Below, piece by piece: positions 8,585-18,024 of a stretch of 64,000 nt of DNA (positions are counted from its first letter, which is position 1; each line of letters begins with the position of its first letter). A program made the translations under genes and the position numbers. The notes below the pieces were generated by a model. It was given only the letters and a program-made list of their open reading frames with translations, was not told the DNA's origin and ran no database searches. Source of the stretch: an uncultured Rickettsiales bacterium (GTDB lineage: Bacteria > Pseudomonadota > Alphaproteobacteria > Rs-D84); contig URSJ01000002.1 in the NCBI GenBank assembly GCA_900550495.1, positions 1 through 64,000 of the forward strand, read 5' to 3'.

Positions 8585-9429
8585 TGACACGACGTCTTTT
8601 TCTTTTCGCGGGCTATAACGCCCATGGGTTAATTGATGAATCTCTGATTTTTTATATTCGGGCATTGTCCAAATGTGGCGATGTGATTTTGTGCATGGAT
8701 TCTGATTGCAGTGATTCAGAACTGAAAAAAATCACACCATATGTTTTGCACGCGACCGCGCAACGTCACAGCGAATATGATTTTGGCTCATACAAACGCG
8801 CATACTTGTACGCGGTAGACACGGGGATTCTGGATAAATACGATTTCGTGTATATGGTCAATGATTCCGTGTATGGCCCAATGATGGACATAGAACCATC
8901 ACTGCGTAAAATGGAACAATTAAACTGTGATGTATTTGGTCTGGCATACAACAGGGCATCGTCGCGCCCACACATTCAATCGTGGTTTATTGGTATGCGC
9001 AAAAATGTATTTTTATCCCCATGGTACGATGAATTTATGCGCGCTATTACCCATCAGCCGGACAAAGGGTCAATTACATACCTGTACGAACAAGGGTTCA
9101 GCGAAATGCTGCGCGCGCACAACGTTAAATTTAATTGTTTATACAGTTGCCCAGGGCGCAGTGTGTATAACAACGTTGCCGCCCTGTTCCGTCGCGGTAT
9201 GCCATTTATGAAAAAGGTTGCATTTAATCGTTGCAATGGCGCACTGGGTAACCGCATTTTATACATTTTGAATCATGTATCGCCCGCGACACGTAATATG
9301 ATTTTGACATCGGCCCAACAACAATATGGCGACGAATATATACGCTGGCTGTTGACACGCAATCCAATAAAAATTTGGTATCGTCATATCAAACATGCAT
9401 TACGCAAAATATTTATCGAAGGATTATAA
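8584..9429 (+). CDS. Rhamnan synthesis F (RgpF)-like glycosyltransferase
   Basis: The 281-residue protein starts RRLFLFAGYNAHGLIDESL and has SEYDFGSYKRAYLYAV, YMVNDSVYGPM and IQSWFIGMRKNVF, the order and spacing of conserved blocks in the RgpF family (PF05045) linked to rhamnose-containing polysaccharides. Its ATG overlaps the previous stop as TAATG, so it is co-translated with the GT92-like gene. It probably builds O-antigen or capsule-like glycan. The sugar specificity is inferred only from the family name and is uncertain. Confidence 0.72.
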   Translation: MTRRLFLFAGYNAHGLIDESLIFYIRALSKCGDVILCMDSDCSDSELKKITPYVLHATAQRHSEYDFGSYKRAYLYAVDTGILDKYDFVYMVNDSVYGPMMDIEPSLRKMEQLNCDVFGLAYNRASSRPHIQSWFIGMRKNVFLSPWYDEFMRAITHQPDKGSITYLYEQGFSEMLRAHNVKFNCLYSCPGRSVYNNVAALFRRGMPFMKKVAFNRCNGALGNRILYILNHVSPATRNMILTSAQQQYGDEYIRWLLTRNPIKIWYRHIKHALRKIFIEGL

Positions 9430-10281
9430 ATGAAAAAAACACATCAAAAAAAATCAGACATTCGCATTGCTGCCGTAACGATGGCTCGTAATGATGAATT
9501 TTTCTTGAACCGCTGGATTAAATATTATGGCGGACAAATTGGGTCTGAAAATTTATACATTTATTTGGACGGACTGGACCAGAAAATCCCATCGGGTCAT
9601 GCAAACGCCAATATCACAAAACTGCCCCATCGTGACGAAGAACGTCAACGCGGTGACAAAACGCGCATATTGCTGTTATCTGATTTGGCAAAAAAATTAT
9701 TTGCCGATGGCTATGATATTGTTATCGGTTGTGACTGTGATGAATTTTTAATTGTTGACCATGACCTCAAAACAACATTGCCACAATATTTATCTGGTAT
9801 AAAAAATCGCATAACAGTATCTGGATTGGGTCTGGACGTTGGAATGGATTTGGAATCTGAAAAACCGTTGGATATGAATGCACCATTTTTGACCCAGCGC
9901 AAATACGCGGTTCTGTCCACGCGTTATACAAAACCAGTTGTCTTGTTCCGCCCCCGCACCTGGGGCAGTGGTTTCCACAGTGTCAAGGGAACAAATTTCC
10001 ACATTGATAAAAACCTGTACTTGTTGCATTTTGGCGGCGTGGATTTAGATATGATAAAAAATAAAATCGGCGACCGCACTGCATCGTGGGGCGCACACCT
10101 GAAAAAGCGCGCCCGCACAATTGATATTATCACGCACGCAAAAAACAAGAATCGGTCAATGCGTACCGCGCGCATATTGCAGACATTCCTGCGTCCGATT
10201 TATGATTTGAACAAACCTGCAATGCTGGGATTAAAATGGGTCACGACAATTCCAAGGCGTTTTGAAAAAACCAGAATCTAA
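9430..10281 (+). CDS. Glycosyltransferase family 2-like protein (DUF23/Glyco_tranf_2_4 type)
   Basis: The 283-residue protein has AAVTMARNDEFFLNRWIKYYG near the N-terminus and VIGCDCDEFLIVDHD in the middle, giving a DxD-containing nucleotide-sugar site of the same superfamily as the gene at 7661, though it is clearly diverged. A basic C-terminal third (KKRARTIDIITHAKNKNR) may lie on the membrane. The ATG directly follows the stop of the RgpF-like gene and has AAGGA upstream. It ends 10 nt before the convergent glycosyltransferase at 10292. Confidence 0.65.
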   Translation: MKKTHQKKSDIRIAAVTMARNDEFFLNRWIKYYGGQIGSENLYIYLDGLDQKIPSGHANANITKLPHRDEERQRGDKTRILLLSDLAKKLFADGYDIVIGCDCDEFLIVDHDLKTTLPQYLSGIKNRITVSGLGLDVGMDLESEKPLDMNAPFLTQRKYAVLSTRYTKPVVLFRPRTWGSGFHSVKGTNFHIDKNLYLLHFGGVDLDMIKNKIGDRTASWGAHLKKRARTIDIITHAKNKNRSMRTARILQTFLRPIYDLNKPAMLGLKWVTTIPRRFEKTRI

Positions 10282-10291
10282 CGTGCGCCAA

Positions 10292-11314
10292 CTATTTGCC
10301 GTTTTGGATAAACGCATAAATACGTTTTTGATATTTGCGTGCGCGACGATTTTGTGGTGCGTCACACACACCAAAATTTACCAATCGTTTAAACGCACGT
10401 CGTGCCGCCAATATATCAGACCGCTTGTCCAACCCACATCGCACACGCATCGCCGTGATTATAAATGGCCATAAAAATTCACGTGCATAGTATTTCTGAA
10501 CATCTGGTGACGAATCCTGATAAACGTTGTATGCGTATTCCAGCCCGACACACAGCGATTCAATCATTCGCAATGATTTAGAACTGTTCAATATAGACGT
10601 CGGATTTGGGGTGTAAAAATACAACACAGAATCTAATATCACAGTCCTTGGATTGCGCGCGATAATCGCAGACCACCACGGAAAATCTTCCATAATAATT
10701 CCACGAATAAAGGGCACATCTGCAATCAAACTGCGTCGATACAGGCACAAAACCGGAAAGCAATGACGGCGTACCGGCCGGCACACGCGCCACGTGTGAT
10801 TGCGTTCTGTGCAATGAAACAGAATATCATCTGTCACACAGCCCAATATATTACGTCCATCATACCGTCGTGAAAATTCTCCTGGGATAACGTCTGACAC
10901 ATCTATTCCGCGTTGCATCAATCGGCGCAAACGTCGGTGTGATTTTTCATTATATTTAAACGACACCATATCCGCCCCATGACAAATTGCCATATTATGC
11001 GTTATTTCCAACGTCTGGGGGTGAATAAAATCATCACTGTCCAAGAATAAAACAAAATCCCCACGCGCTGCGGCCACACCAACATTTCGCGCATCAGACA
11101 AACCGCCATTATCCTTGTGTATGACACGAAATCGCGAATCACGCCGCGCATACTTCGCCAGTATTTTTGCGCTGTTGTCTGGACTGCCATCATTGACACA
11201 AATCGCTTCCCAATCTGAAAAGGTTTGATTCAATACGCTATCCAGACATCTGGACAAATATTTTTCAACGTTATATACCGGTATTATTACCGAAATAACA
11301 GGCTTATTTTGCAT
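10292..11314 (-). CDS. Glycosyltransferase family 2, paralogue A
   Basis: This is a GT2 (GT-A) enzyme of about 340 residues: VISVIIPVYNVEKYLSRC at the start, VNDGSPDNSAKIL, NGGLSDARNVG and FLDSDDFIHPQTLEI form the complete nucleotide-sugar binding domain. It is closely similar through the first 120 residues to the next gene upstream (11304-12341), suggesting tandem duplication; the C-terminal acceptor-side halves differ much more. I use ATG 11314; an in-frame GTG at 11326 would overlap the upstream gene further. It probably works on LPS or capsule. Confidence 0.8.
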   Translation of the reverse strand: MQNKPVISVIIPVYNVEKYLSRCLDSVLNQTFSDWEAICVNDGSPDNSAKILAKYARRDSRFRVIHKDNGGLSDARNVGVAAARGDFVLFLDSDDFIHPQTLEITHNMAICHGADMVSFKYNEKSHRRLRRLMQRGIDVSDVIPGEFSRRYDGRNILGCVTDDILFHCTERNHTWRVCRPVRRHCFPVLCLYRRSLIADVPFIRGIIMEDFPWWSAIIARNPRTVILDSVLYFYTPNPTSILNSSKSLRMIESLCVGLEYAYNVYQDSSPDVQKYYAREFLWPFIITAMRVRCGLDKRSDILAARRAFKRLVNFGVCDAPQNRRARKYQKRIYAFIQNGK

Positions 11315-12341
11315 TGCAACACCCACATTTTATAAATTTTGCGATTTTACATTTTATTTTATGCGCCCATGCAAATGGCGGATTGTCCAGTGCGCCACAT
11401 GCACGTAATTGAACAAAATATTTTCTGGCAATTTCTATGTCTGCCTGGTTGTCCAAATATTTAATTTTGCGGTATGCCCATTTAATAAAGTACCAACGGA
11501 ATTTGCGCGACCACATATCCATCTGGTATGGAGTAGCCTTGTCCCTGTATAATTCATACGACGCGCGAATACCGGTGCACAGACTTTGCATAATCTTTAA
11601 CTGTTTGGACGACAAAACAATTCCGCCAAAATTCGGGACATAGAAATATAACGGCAATGGCGCGATAGTCACACGCGGTTTTTTCAACATCACTTCGGAC
11701 CACCACGGAAAATCTTCAAACAAGATTCCCTTGATAAACGGCGTATCTGCAATTAATTCGCGACGATACAGATTTTTCCATACCTGGCAATGTTTAATCA
11801 ACCACTTGCGTTTCGGGTTAAACGCGTTGTGCGCACGTTCGGTTGCATATCTGTATACATCATCAGTTACCAGTGTTTTTATACGCGCCACATCATATTT
11901 TTTATGCATACGTTCTGGTACCACAGAATCTGTATCCATACGCAACATATGTCGCACCATCAACTGGGGTCGATAAATTCGGTCATATGTAAATGACACA
12001 ATATCCGAACCATCACGCATTGCCAAATAGTGAGTAATTTCCATTGTCTGGGGATGAATAAAATCATCACTGTCCAGATACAAAATATATTTACCTGTGG
12101 CGACCGCCATGCCGGCATTACGCGCATCAGACAGGCCACCATTTTCCTTGTTCACAATTTTAAATCTGGAATCACGCGCAGCGTATTCAGACAAAATGAC
12201 GGCAGAACCATCTGGACTGCCGTCATTGACACAAATCGCTTCCCAATCTTGAAATGTCTGATTTAAAACACTGTCCAGACATCTGCGTAAATACTTTTCT
12301 ACATTGTATATCGGTATTATTACAGAAATTGCGGGCATCAT
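11304..12341 (-). CDS. Glycosyltransferase family 2, paralogue B
   Basis: The 345-residue GT2 enzyme starts MMPAISVIIPIYNVEKYL and has VNDGSPDGSAVIL, NGGLSDARNAG and YLDSDDFIHPQTMEI. AGGA precedes the start. Its C-terminal half contains many basic and aromatic residues and the block GILFEDFPWWSEVM, shared with the downstream paralogue as IIMEDFPWWSAII. The pair sits in a minus-strand cluster with a capsular-type transferase and recA, convergent with the plus-strand glycosyltransferase trio. Confidence 0.8.
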   Translation of the reverse strand: MMPAISVIIPIYNVEKYLRRCLDSVLNQTFQDWEAICVNDGSPDGSAVILSEYAARDSRFKIVNKENGGLSDARNAGMAVATGKYILYLDSDDFIHPQTMEITHYLAMRDGSDIVSFTYDRIYRPQLMVRHMLRMDTDSVVPERMHKKYDVARIKTLVTDDVYRYATERAHNAFNPKRKWLIKHCQVWKNLYRRELIADTPFIKGILFEDFPWWSEVMLKKPRVTIAPLPLYFYVPNFGGIVLSSKQLKIMQSLCTGIRASYELYRDKATPYQMDMWSRKFRWYFIKWAYRKIKYLDNQADIEIARKYFVQLRACGALDNPPFAWAHKIKCKIAKFIKCGCCNAK

Positions 12342-12357
12342 ATTTTCCTTTGTTTTT

Positions 12358-13269
12358 TTATTTATTCATGTGATTTATCATTTCATCGGCAACACTGCCC
12401 GGAATAGGATTTTTGGCCCATGGGCTGTTATATGCAGTTTTTTGAAAAAACGCACCCGATGTATATTTATCAAACAATTTTTTACTGTATGGTTCGTTTG
12501 CGATTGACCACCAGACCGCATGCGTTGGGTCTTGGTCAATATGTGGCATTGCATCAAAATATTTTTTTGCAATCGGGTCATGCTGAACCAATGCCTTGAA
12601 CATCAACTGGTGCATAAAATAGTCAAATTCGCGTGGTTCGGTCAACCAGAAATTCAATATCGTTTGTCGCCAGGCGGCCAACAGATATGACCCACGACGC
12701 GCACGAATAAAACAGTTCTGAATAAAACTGTATGGACTGCCCACGTTATGACCCGCCATATAAACAAAGAAATCCTGATTTATAATTTCATCTGGGATTG
12801 GCGCAGTTGCAAAGGCTGTTGAATCCAACCAAATACCACCATGCTCATATAATAATTCCACACGACAAATATCCGCAAAGTGCGCATGCTTTATCTGGCC
12901 CGCTTTGCGTTTTGCAACGATTTCAGGTGGCAGCGTAATGTAATCCCAAACGGTGTTTTCGTCCAACACAACCAATTCTTGTTTGCAGTTTTTACGAATA
13001 CTGCGAAAACATGCCTTGACCAACGGTGGTGCTTTGTCTTCGCCCTGCAACCACAATGTCCAAATTTTTTCATTTTTGTCATCGTGAATTGGCGCAGTTT
13101 CTGGAATCGTTCCCTGTGCTGGCACATACCGCGCCATATACCGCGGAATCGCCGTCGCTGCAACATCACAACGATGCTGACGGCGCACGTCACGCGACCG
13201 CCACAGCGGATTTAACACGTGCGCACGCAACACAATATCAGCCAATGCAAACGTTCTGGATAATTTCAT
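12358..13269 (-). CDS. Capsular polysaccharide synthesis-type glycosyltransferase
   Basis: The 303-residue protein has KIWTLWLQGEDKAPPLVKAC, then HFADICRVELLYEHGGIWLDS, the signature of the capsular polysaccharide synthesis family (PF05704) and related GT32-like enzymes, where GGIWLDS holds the DxD-equivalent site. It probably transfers a sugar to a surface glycan. It is 24 nt downstream of recA on the same strand with no terminator between, so it may be partly expressed by recA read-through. Confidence 0.72.
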   Translation of the reverse strand: MKLSRTFALADIVLRAHVLNPLWRSRDVRRQHRCDVAATAIPRYMARYVPAQGTIPETAPIHDDKNEKIWTLWLQGEDKAPPLVKACFRSIRKNCKQELVVLDENTVWDYITLPPEIVAKRKAGQIKHAHFADICRVELLYEHGGIWLDSTAFATAPIPDEIINQDFFVYMAGHNVGSPYSFIQNCFIRARRGSYLLAAWRQTILNFWLTEPREFDYFMHQLMFKALVQHDPIAKKYFDAMPHIDQDPTHAVWWSIANEPYSKKLFDKYTSGAFFQKTAYNSPWAKNPIPGSVADEMINHMNK

Positions 13270-13293
13270 TACACACCCCTGATTTTAATTACT

Positions 13294-14370
13294 TTATTCT
13301 GTTTCTGGCACGTCCATATCGTCATCAACAGGCCCTGTTGTCATTTCTTCGGCAATGCCAGACGCGCGTGCCATAATTTTATCCAACAAATCTTTTTGGG
13401 CATCTGGGTGATCTTTCAGCCACTGACGGGCATTTGCCTCGCCCTGCCCCATGCGTTCACTGTTATATGAATAGAAACTCCCTGCCTTTTCAATCAAATC
13501 GTATTTCACGCCCATATCCAAGATTTCACTGATGCGCGAAATCCCTTCGCCATACATAATTTTGAAATCAACTGTGCGGAACGGTGGTGCAACCTTGTTT
13601 TTCACGACTTTGACCCGGGTTTCATTACCGATAACGTTTTCTTTATCTTTGATTTGCCCTGTGCGGCGAATATCCAAACGAACCGACGCATAGAACTTTA
13701 ACGCATTACCGCCTGATGTCGTTTCTGGATTACCAAACATAACACCAATTTTCATACGAATCTGATTGATGAAAATCAGCAACGTATTACTGCGCGAAAC
13801 CGAACCAGCCAGTTTTTTCAAACTCTGTGACATTAAACGCGCCGTCGTGCCAACAAAGGAATCACCAATATTCCCTTCCAGTTCTGCCTTGGGCACCAGG
13901 GCCGCGACCGAATCAATAACAACAACATCGACCGCCCCAGATTTAATCAGTGTATCTGCGATTTCCAATGCCTGTTCGCCCGAATCAGGCTGAGATATAA
14001 TCAGGTTTGCAACATCAACGCCTAACTTTTTTGCATACGATGGGTCCAGCGCATTTTCTGCATCAATATACGCACACGTGCCACCTTTCTTTTGCGCCTC
14101 TGCCACAGCGTGCAATGCCAACGTTGTTTTACCAGAACTTTCTGGGCCATATATTTCAACGATACGTCCACGTGGATAACCGCCGATTCCCAATGCAATA
14201 TCCAGTCCCAATGAACCAGACGAAATCGCCTCTATATTCTGTTGCGAGCCGTCGCCCATTTTCATAATGGCTTCTTTGCCAAACTGTTTTTGAATTTGTG
14301 CCAGCGCAGATTCCAATGCCGGATTTTTTGCCGGTGCGCTCGCGTCTTTTACTGCTTCTTTCTTTGCCAT
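13294..14370 (-). CDS. recA: Recombinase RecA
   Basis: The 358-residue protein has the P-loop GPESSGKTTLA, the Walker B segment VVIDSVAAL, the L2 region around MFGNPETTSGGNALKFYASVR, and an acidic tail (VDDDMDVPETE). It forms filaments on single-stranded DNA for homologous recombination and SOS induction. No intein is present. I saw no alphaproteobacterial LexA box (GTTC-N7-GTTC) in the 78-bp upstream gap, so SOS control may be absent or non-standard. AAGGGGA precedes the ATG. Confidence 0.98.
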   Translation of the reverse strand: MAKKEAVKDASAPAKNPALESALAQIQKQFGKEAIMKMGDGSQQNIEAISSGSLGLDIALGIGGYPRGRIVEIYGPESSGKTTLALHAVAEAQKKGGTCAYIDAENALDPSYAKKLGVDVANLIISQPDSGEQALEIADTLIKSGAVDVVVIDSVAALVPKAELEGNIGDSFVGTTARLMSQSLKKLAGSVSRSNTLLIFINQIRMKIGVMFGNPETTSGGNALKFYASVRLDIRRTGQIKDKENVIGNETRVKVVKNKVAPPFRTVDFKIMYGEGISRISEILDMGVKYDLIEKAGSFYSYNSERMGQGEANARQWLKDHPDAQKDLLDKIMARASGIAEEMTTGPVDDDMDVPETE

Positions 14371-14448
14371 ACAAAATCCCCTTTTCTTATAGTAAAATCA
14401 TACACGGAATTATGATGTGGCGCAATGAAAATAAAACAGTGACAAAGA

Positions 14449-15633
14449 TTATTTTTTGGCAATCAGCATCATCGCAGACAACACGCCAATCAGCGCAGTC
14501 ACAACCCAAACTGCAGATGTTCCGCCAAACACGGTAATACAAATCGCCCCCAGCATAGGCGCAACAACGTTTGGTAAATTCACACTGGTGCGAAATACAC
14601 CATAGAAACGCGTCTGTTCTGATTTCTTGGTATTATCAAAGAACAATAAATCGTGCACCGATTCCATCAATGCGCCCGAAATTTGCCATGCGATAAATAT
14701 AACCAGCAACGGGTATCCTGTAACAAATGTTGCCAACGCAGACAACGCCGCAAACGATAAAAATCCGGCCAACAACCAAATTCGCTTTCCAAATCGACGC
14801 ACCAAACGCCCCATAATCTCGGACAATAACAGATACGGTATAATTCCCAGGGTCAAAACCCACCCCAGTGCCTCGTTCGTGAAACCATTTTCAATAACGA
14901 CGATAGGTACATACAAATATCGCATCGCACGCAATGAATAATATCCAAAATTTACAATATAGGCGCGCGTCATTCCTGTCTTTTTGAAAAATGCAATTGT
15001 ATTGCGCATCAACGCGCGTGCCGTGCGACGCGGACTGACTGGTTTTATCTGTTTATCTTGTTGCACAACACGAAAATATTTAAACGTCGCCCATCCGGCC
15101 AGATATATTACCGCAGACGCAAAGAACGCGGCCCGATTTCCTGCGGCACTTGATATGGCGACCGCAACCATTGGCGCAAAAAACGCCCCTATATTCAGCC
15201 ACAGATGATACCGCGAATTCAACCGCGCCATACCAATCCCACGCGAAAAATCCGACATAAACAGCGGTATCAGCATCGTCGTCAGCGTAATCGCAATCCC
15301 GGTTGTATAGTCTAGTATAATAAACGTGCCGGGGCGTATAGAAAAACTCATCATCGCATAACACACCGCCAACATCAGCATTGCAAAATAAAATACACGC
15401 ACCTTGGAAAACTGGCGAAACAGTTCATTTGCGAACAGCCCAACAACCATACAAAACGCCGCATACAGCGCGACATACACACCGACAACGGCCGATGAAC
15501 GAAATATTTCCAACAAGACCAGCGAATATACCGCATTATAAATACCATCAGCAAACCCTGTGAACAACCCCAGGTTTGCAAAAGAAAAACCACTGACAGA
15601 ATTTCTAACTGATAAATATTTATCTTTGGCCAT
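14449..15633 (-). CDS. Major facilitator superfamily transporter, substrate unknown
   Basis: The 394-residue protein shows about twelve hydrophobic segments, with a basic cytoplasmic loop between the halves (RVVQQDKQIKPVSPRRTARALMRNT). The short loop RLVRRFGKRIWLL resembles the MFS loop motif. It ends in a run of hydrophobic residues followed by KK. No residue tells the substrate. The closest neighbours, recA on one side and dciA on the other, give no functional hint. The start has no good Shine-Dalgarno. Confidence 0.7.
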   Translation of the reverse strand: MAKDKYLSVRNSVSGFSFANLGLFTGFADGIYNAVYSLVLLEIFRSSAVVGVYVALYAAFCMVVGLFANELFRQFSKVRVFYFAMLMLAVCYAMMSFSIRPGTFIILDYTTGIAITLTTMLIPLFMSDFSRGIGMARLNSRYHLWLNIGAFFAPMVAVAISSAAGNRAAFFASAVIYLAGWATFKYFRVVQQDKQIKPVSPRRTARALMRNTIAFFKKTGMTRAYIVNFGYYSLRAMRYLYVPIVVIENGFTNEALGWVLTLGIIPYLLLSEIMGRLVRRFGKRIWLLAGFLSFAALSALATFVTGYPLLVIFIAWQISGALMESVHDLLFFDNTKKSEQTRFYGVFRTSVNLPNVVAPMLGAICITVFGGTSAVWVVTALIGVLSAMMLIAKK

Positions 15634-15682
15634 AACGGACAGATTTTATCATAAAAAGGTAAAAATTCAAAATGCCACAGGC

Positions 15683-16012
15683 TTATTTTCTGAAACTTAT
15701 TTTTCCAATCGCGTCGCGCCCAAAATAATTATTCAATTTTTCTGTGATTTCGGCAGTCATATATGACAACTGTAATGTAAATGCCGGACTGATTGGGCGG
15801 ATTGCAACGTTATAACGTCCGTCACGCATTTTTTTTATTGCTGCAACCTGCGCCACAGATGAAATTTCCGGCCCCATAATTTCCGACCAATGTGCAACTA
15901 AATCAGCATCAGATGCACGCACGCCAAAATTTCGCATCAGACCACCAAGTGCGCCCGCAATAGTTTGCGGACGACACACGCGTTTTGAAAATTTATCTGG
16001 TTGGTTTGACAT
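15683..16012 (-). CDS. DciA-like protein (DUF721), probable helicase loader
   Basis: The 109-residue protein contains GALGGLMRNFGVRASDADLVAHWSEIMG and ends in a short compact domain, matching DUF721/DciA, the ancestral loader of the replicative helicase DnaB in bacteria without DnaC. It is shorter than most alphaproteobacterial members, which often carry a C-terminal extension. Its start overlaps the mltA 3' end by 20 nt, suggesting translational coupling. Confidence 0.7.
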   Translation of the reverse strand: MSNQPDKFSKRVCRPQTIAGALGGLMRNFGVRASDADLVAHWSEIMGPEISSVAQVAAIKKMRDGRYNVAIRPISPAFTLQLSYMTAEITEKLNNYFGRDAIGKISFRK

Positions 16013-17096
16013 ACGTATATTCTTTGGGCATCAAGATAAACATTTCGCCTTGGGCATGTTGACCATGAGCAAACTTATAGGCCTCGTCCCCTTTGCCAAA
16101 GAATATGTCAGCACGAATCCAACCACGAATTGCACTGCCTGTATCCTGGGCAATCATCAACCGACGGAAACGTCGTCCATCAGACAAGTTCGTGCTGATA
16201 TACACCGGCATTCCTAATGTATAAATACTGTCGTCCATGGCGATTGAACGAATCTTGGACAGTGGTGTGCCCAATTTTCCAATTACATCTGGTGGTACAG
16301 ATTCATAGAAATACACATAGCGTGGATTTTTATAAATCACATCACGTGCCAGCGTCGGGTTCTTTTTCAAATACGACCAAACCGCATCAGCCGAATACCC
16401 ATTATCTGGACGAATACCACGACTGCGCAATTCTTCGCCAATAGATTTAAACGGCATATCATTGACCGCAGCAAAGTTTAATTTCACCATTTTTCCATCG
16501 TCCAGTTGCAACATGCCGCTGCCCTGAATCTGAATATTTTGGACATCAACAATATTTGCCCAATACAGAACGCGACCAATTTGCTTTTCTACGATGTCTT
16601 TTTTGGCAACGCCCTTGTAGGCACGACCATCGGTTGGCACGCCCATCAACGGTTCATTGCACGCAGCGGTCTTGGTTCTGCATGCCGGTATAATTGGGGA
16701 ATAGTATCCCGTGTATGTCCCGCGGTCTGTGCCATTATCGTTATAAACCTTGTATGGTTGAAAGTTAGATTCAAACCATGCACGCACAGTTGCTGTATCC
16801 GCCGATGCCGACGGCAACATTCTGCACTTTTCTGCGAACAGTTCGCGGTCTGGAATTACACGACCCGTGTATTGAATCTTTGCCTTGCACGAATTACGGA
16901 ACGCCTGCAAAGCGTAACGAACATCATCATCGCGCCACCCCGGCAGTTCACTGTATGAAACCCGACGCAGATTTGATGGCACGACAGAATTATCACCGGT
17001 ATGCGTTGGTGTCGACAAATCACATGCCGCTAACGCGATTACACCACACATAACGGCCAACCACTTTGTTATGCTGAAAAATTTCCCATCCGCCAT
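15993..17096 (-). CDS. mltA: Membrane-bound lytic murein transglycosylase A (lipoprotein)
   Basis: The 367-residue precursor has a signal peptide ending in the lipobox LAAC (Cys at about residue 25). The MltA domain shows GTYTGYYSPIIPACR and IQGSGMLQLDDGKMVKLNF, and the C-terminal 3D domain has the conserved Asp in IAQDTGSAIRGWIRADIFFG. It cleaves peptidoglycan glycan strands to 1,6-anhydro products at the outer membrane. It is divergent from secB, a common alphaproteobacterial arrangement. GAGAGG precedes the start. Confidence 0.93.
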   Translation of the reverse strand: MADGKFFSITKWLAVMCGVIALAACDLSTPTHTGDNSVVPSNLRRVSYSELPGWRDDDVRYALQAFRNSCKAKIQYTGRVIPDRELFAEKCRMLPSASADTATVRAWFESNFQPYKVYNDNGTDRGTYTGYYSPIIPACRTKTAACNEPLMGVPTDGRAYKGVAKKDIVEKQIGRVLYWANIVDVQNIQIQGSGMLQLDDGKMVKLNFAAVNDMPFKSIGEELRSRGIRPDNGYSADAVWSYLKKNPTLARDVIYKNPRYVYFYESVPPDVIGKLGTPLSKIRSIAMDDSIYTLGMPVYISTNLSDGRRFRRLMIAQDTGSAIRGWIRADIFFGKGDEAYKFAHGQHAQGEMFILMPKEYTYVKPTR

Positions 17097-17209
17097 TTTT
17101 TGTTGCCTCTCCCACTTGTAAAATAATTTTATGATGCTATATTATCATAAAACACGGGGTCAAGTCCAGAACGGGTTTTATCCCCACAGTATCACAGGAG
17201 TAAAACATA

Positions 17210-17656
17210 ATGGCAAAATTTAAAATCATTTCCCAGTTTTTAAAAGACATCTCGTTTGAGAGTCCAAACGTCCCAGAATTGTTCTTTAAACAGGACAACG
17301 GCCAGGCGAAATTGGAAATCAACATTGATATCCAGATAAAGGGCGCAGAAAACAACCTGTTTATGGTCGACCTGGTGACCAAGGTTCATTCAAAACTGGA
17401 CGCGGGCGATAAATCAATATTCTTGATTGAATCTACATATTCTGGCCTGGTTCAAATGGACGAAGAAAATGATGAAGAAACGAAAAAGCGCACATTGCTG
17501 ATTGATGTTCCGACCCTGTTATTCCCGGCGGTTCGCAGTCTGATTGTTCGCCTGACATCTGAATCTGGTTTCCCAACATTTGCGATGCAGCCGGTTGATT
17601 TCGCCGAACTGTATGCCCAGAAACAGGCACAAAACGCTGCAGCAAATGCGAAATAA
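17210..17656 (+). CDS. secB: Protein-export chaperone SecB
   Basis: The 148-residue protein contains YVKDISFE-like LKDISFESPNVPELFF at the N-terminus and the mid-protein pattern FLIESTYSGLVQMDEEN, then LLFPAVRSLIVRLTSESGFP, all typical of SecB. The tetrameric chaperone keeps preproteins unfolded and delivers them to SecA. AGGAG lies 8 nt before the ATG. It is a single-gene unit between divergent mltA and a convergent small membrane gene. Confidence 0.95.
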   Translation: MAKFKIISQFLKDISFESPNVPELFFKQDNGQAKLEINIDIQIKGAENNLFMVDLVTKVHSKLDAGDKSIFLIESTYSGLVQMDEENDEETKKRTLLIDVPTLLFPAVRSLIVRLTSESGFPTFAMQPVDFAELYAQKQAQNAAANAK

Positions 17657-17671
17657 TCTACCTTGATTCAT

Positions 17672-17704
17672 AAAAAAATGCGCCAAATCGGCGCATTTTT
17701 ATTT
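17672..17704. terminator. Bidirectional terminator between secB and the convergent small gene
   Basis: AAAAATGCGCC and GGCGCATTTTT form a stem around AAATC, with T-runs on both strands; it overlaps the last codons of the convergent gene. Confidence 0.8.
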
Positions 17705-17977
17705 TGAATAACGTTGCCACCAGATTGCCAATGCCGGCACCAAGAAAAATACAACCCCCAGCATTTGCCATAATGCAATCCCGCTTATCATTGAAAAGAA
17801 CATCATCATCGGCGAAACGCCCGTCACCACAACCAGTGTGAACAGGAACCCCGGCACGAACAATGCCAACGCACCAACCACCAGCCCTAAAATTATATTT
17901 ATCAAAAATGCACGAAACAATGTCGCCTGGCGCACATATAATTTCATATCTTGGATTTCATAAACTTCTTGTTTCAT
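17699..17977 (-). CDS. Small integral membrane protein, function unknown
   Basis: The 92-residue protein has about three hydrophobic helices: FRAFLINIILGLVVGALALF, FLFTLVVVTGVSPMMMFFSM and MLGVVFFLVPALAIWW. The N-terminal 20 residues are polar. AAGGGGA precedes the ATG. It follows ruvC by 48 nt on the same strand. I do not recognise a family. Confidence 0.6.
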   Translation of the reverse strand: MKQEVYEIQDMKLYVRQATLFRAFLINIILGLVVGALALFVPGFLFTLVVVTGVSPMMMFFSMISGIALWQMLGVVFFLVPALAIWWQRYSK

Positions 17978-18024
17978 ATTATTCCCCTTGTGTGTTTATT
18001 TATTCTATCATATTATGCATAATT

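Noticed and set aside
11314..11326. GTG start at 11326 for GT2 paralogue A
   Set aside because: ATG 11314 gives an N-terminus that aligns with paralogue B; the GTG remains possible.
14371..14448. Search for a LexA (SOS) box upstream of recA
   Set aside because: No GTTC-N7-GTTC or similar repeat was found in the gap; an unusual operator cannot be excluded by eye.
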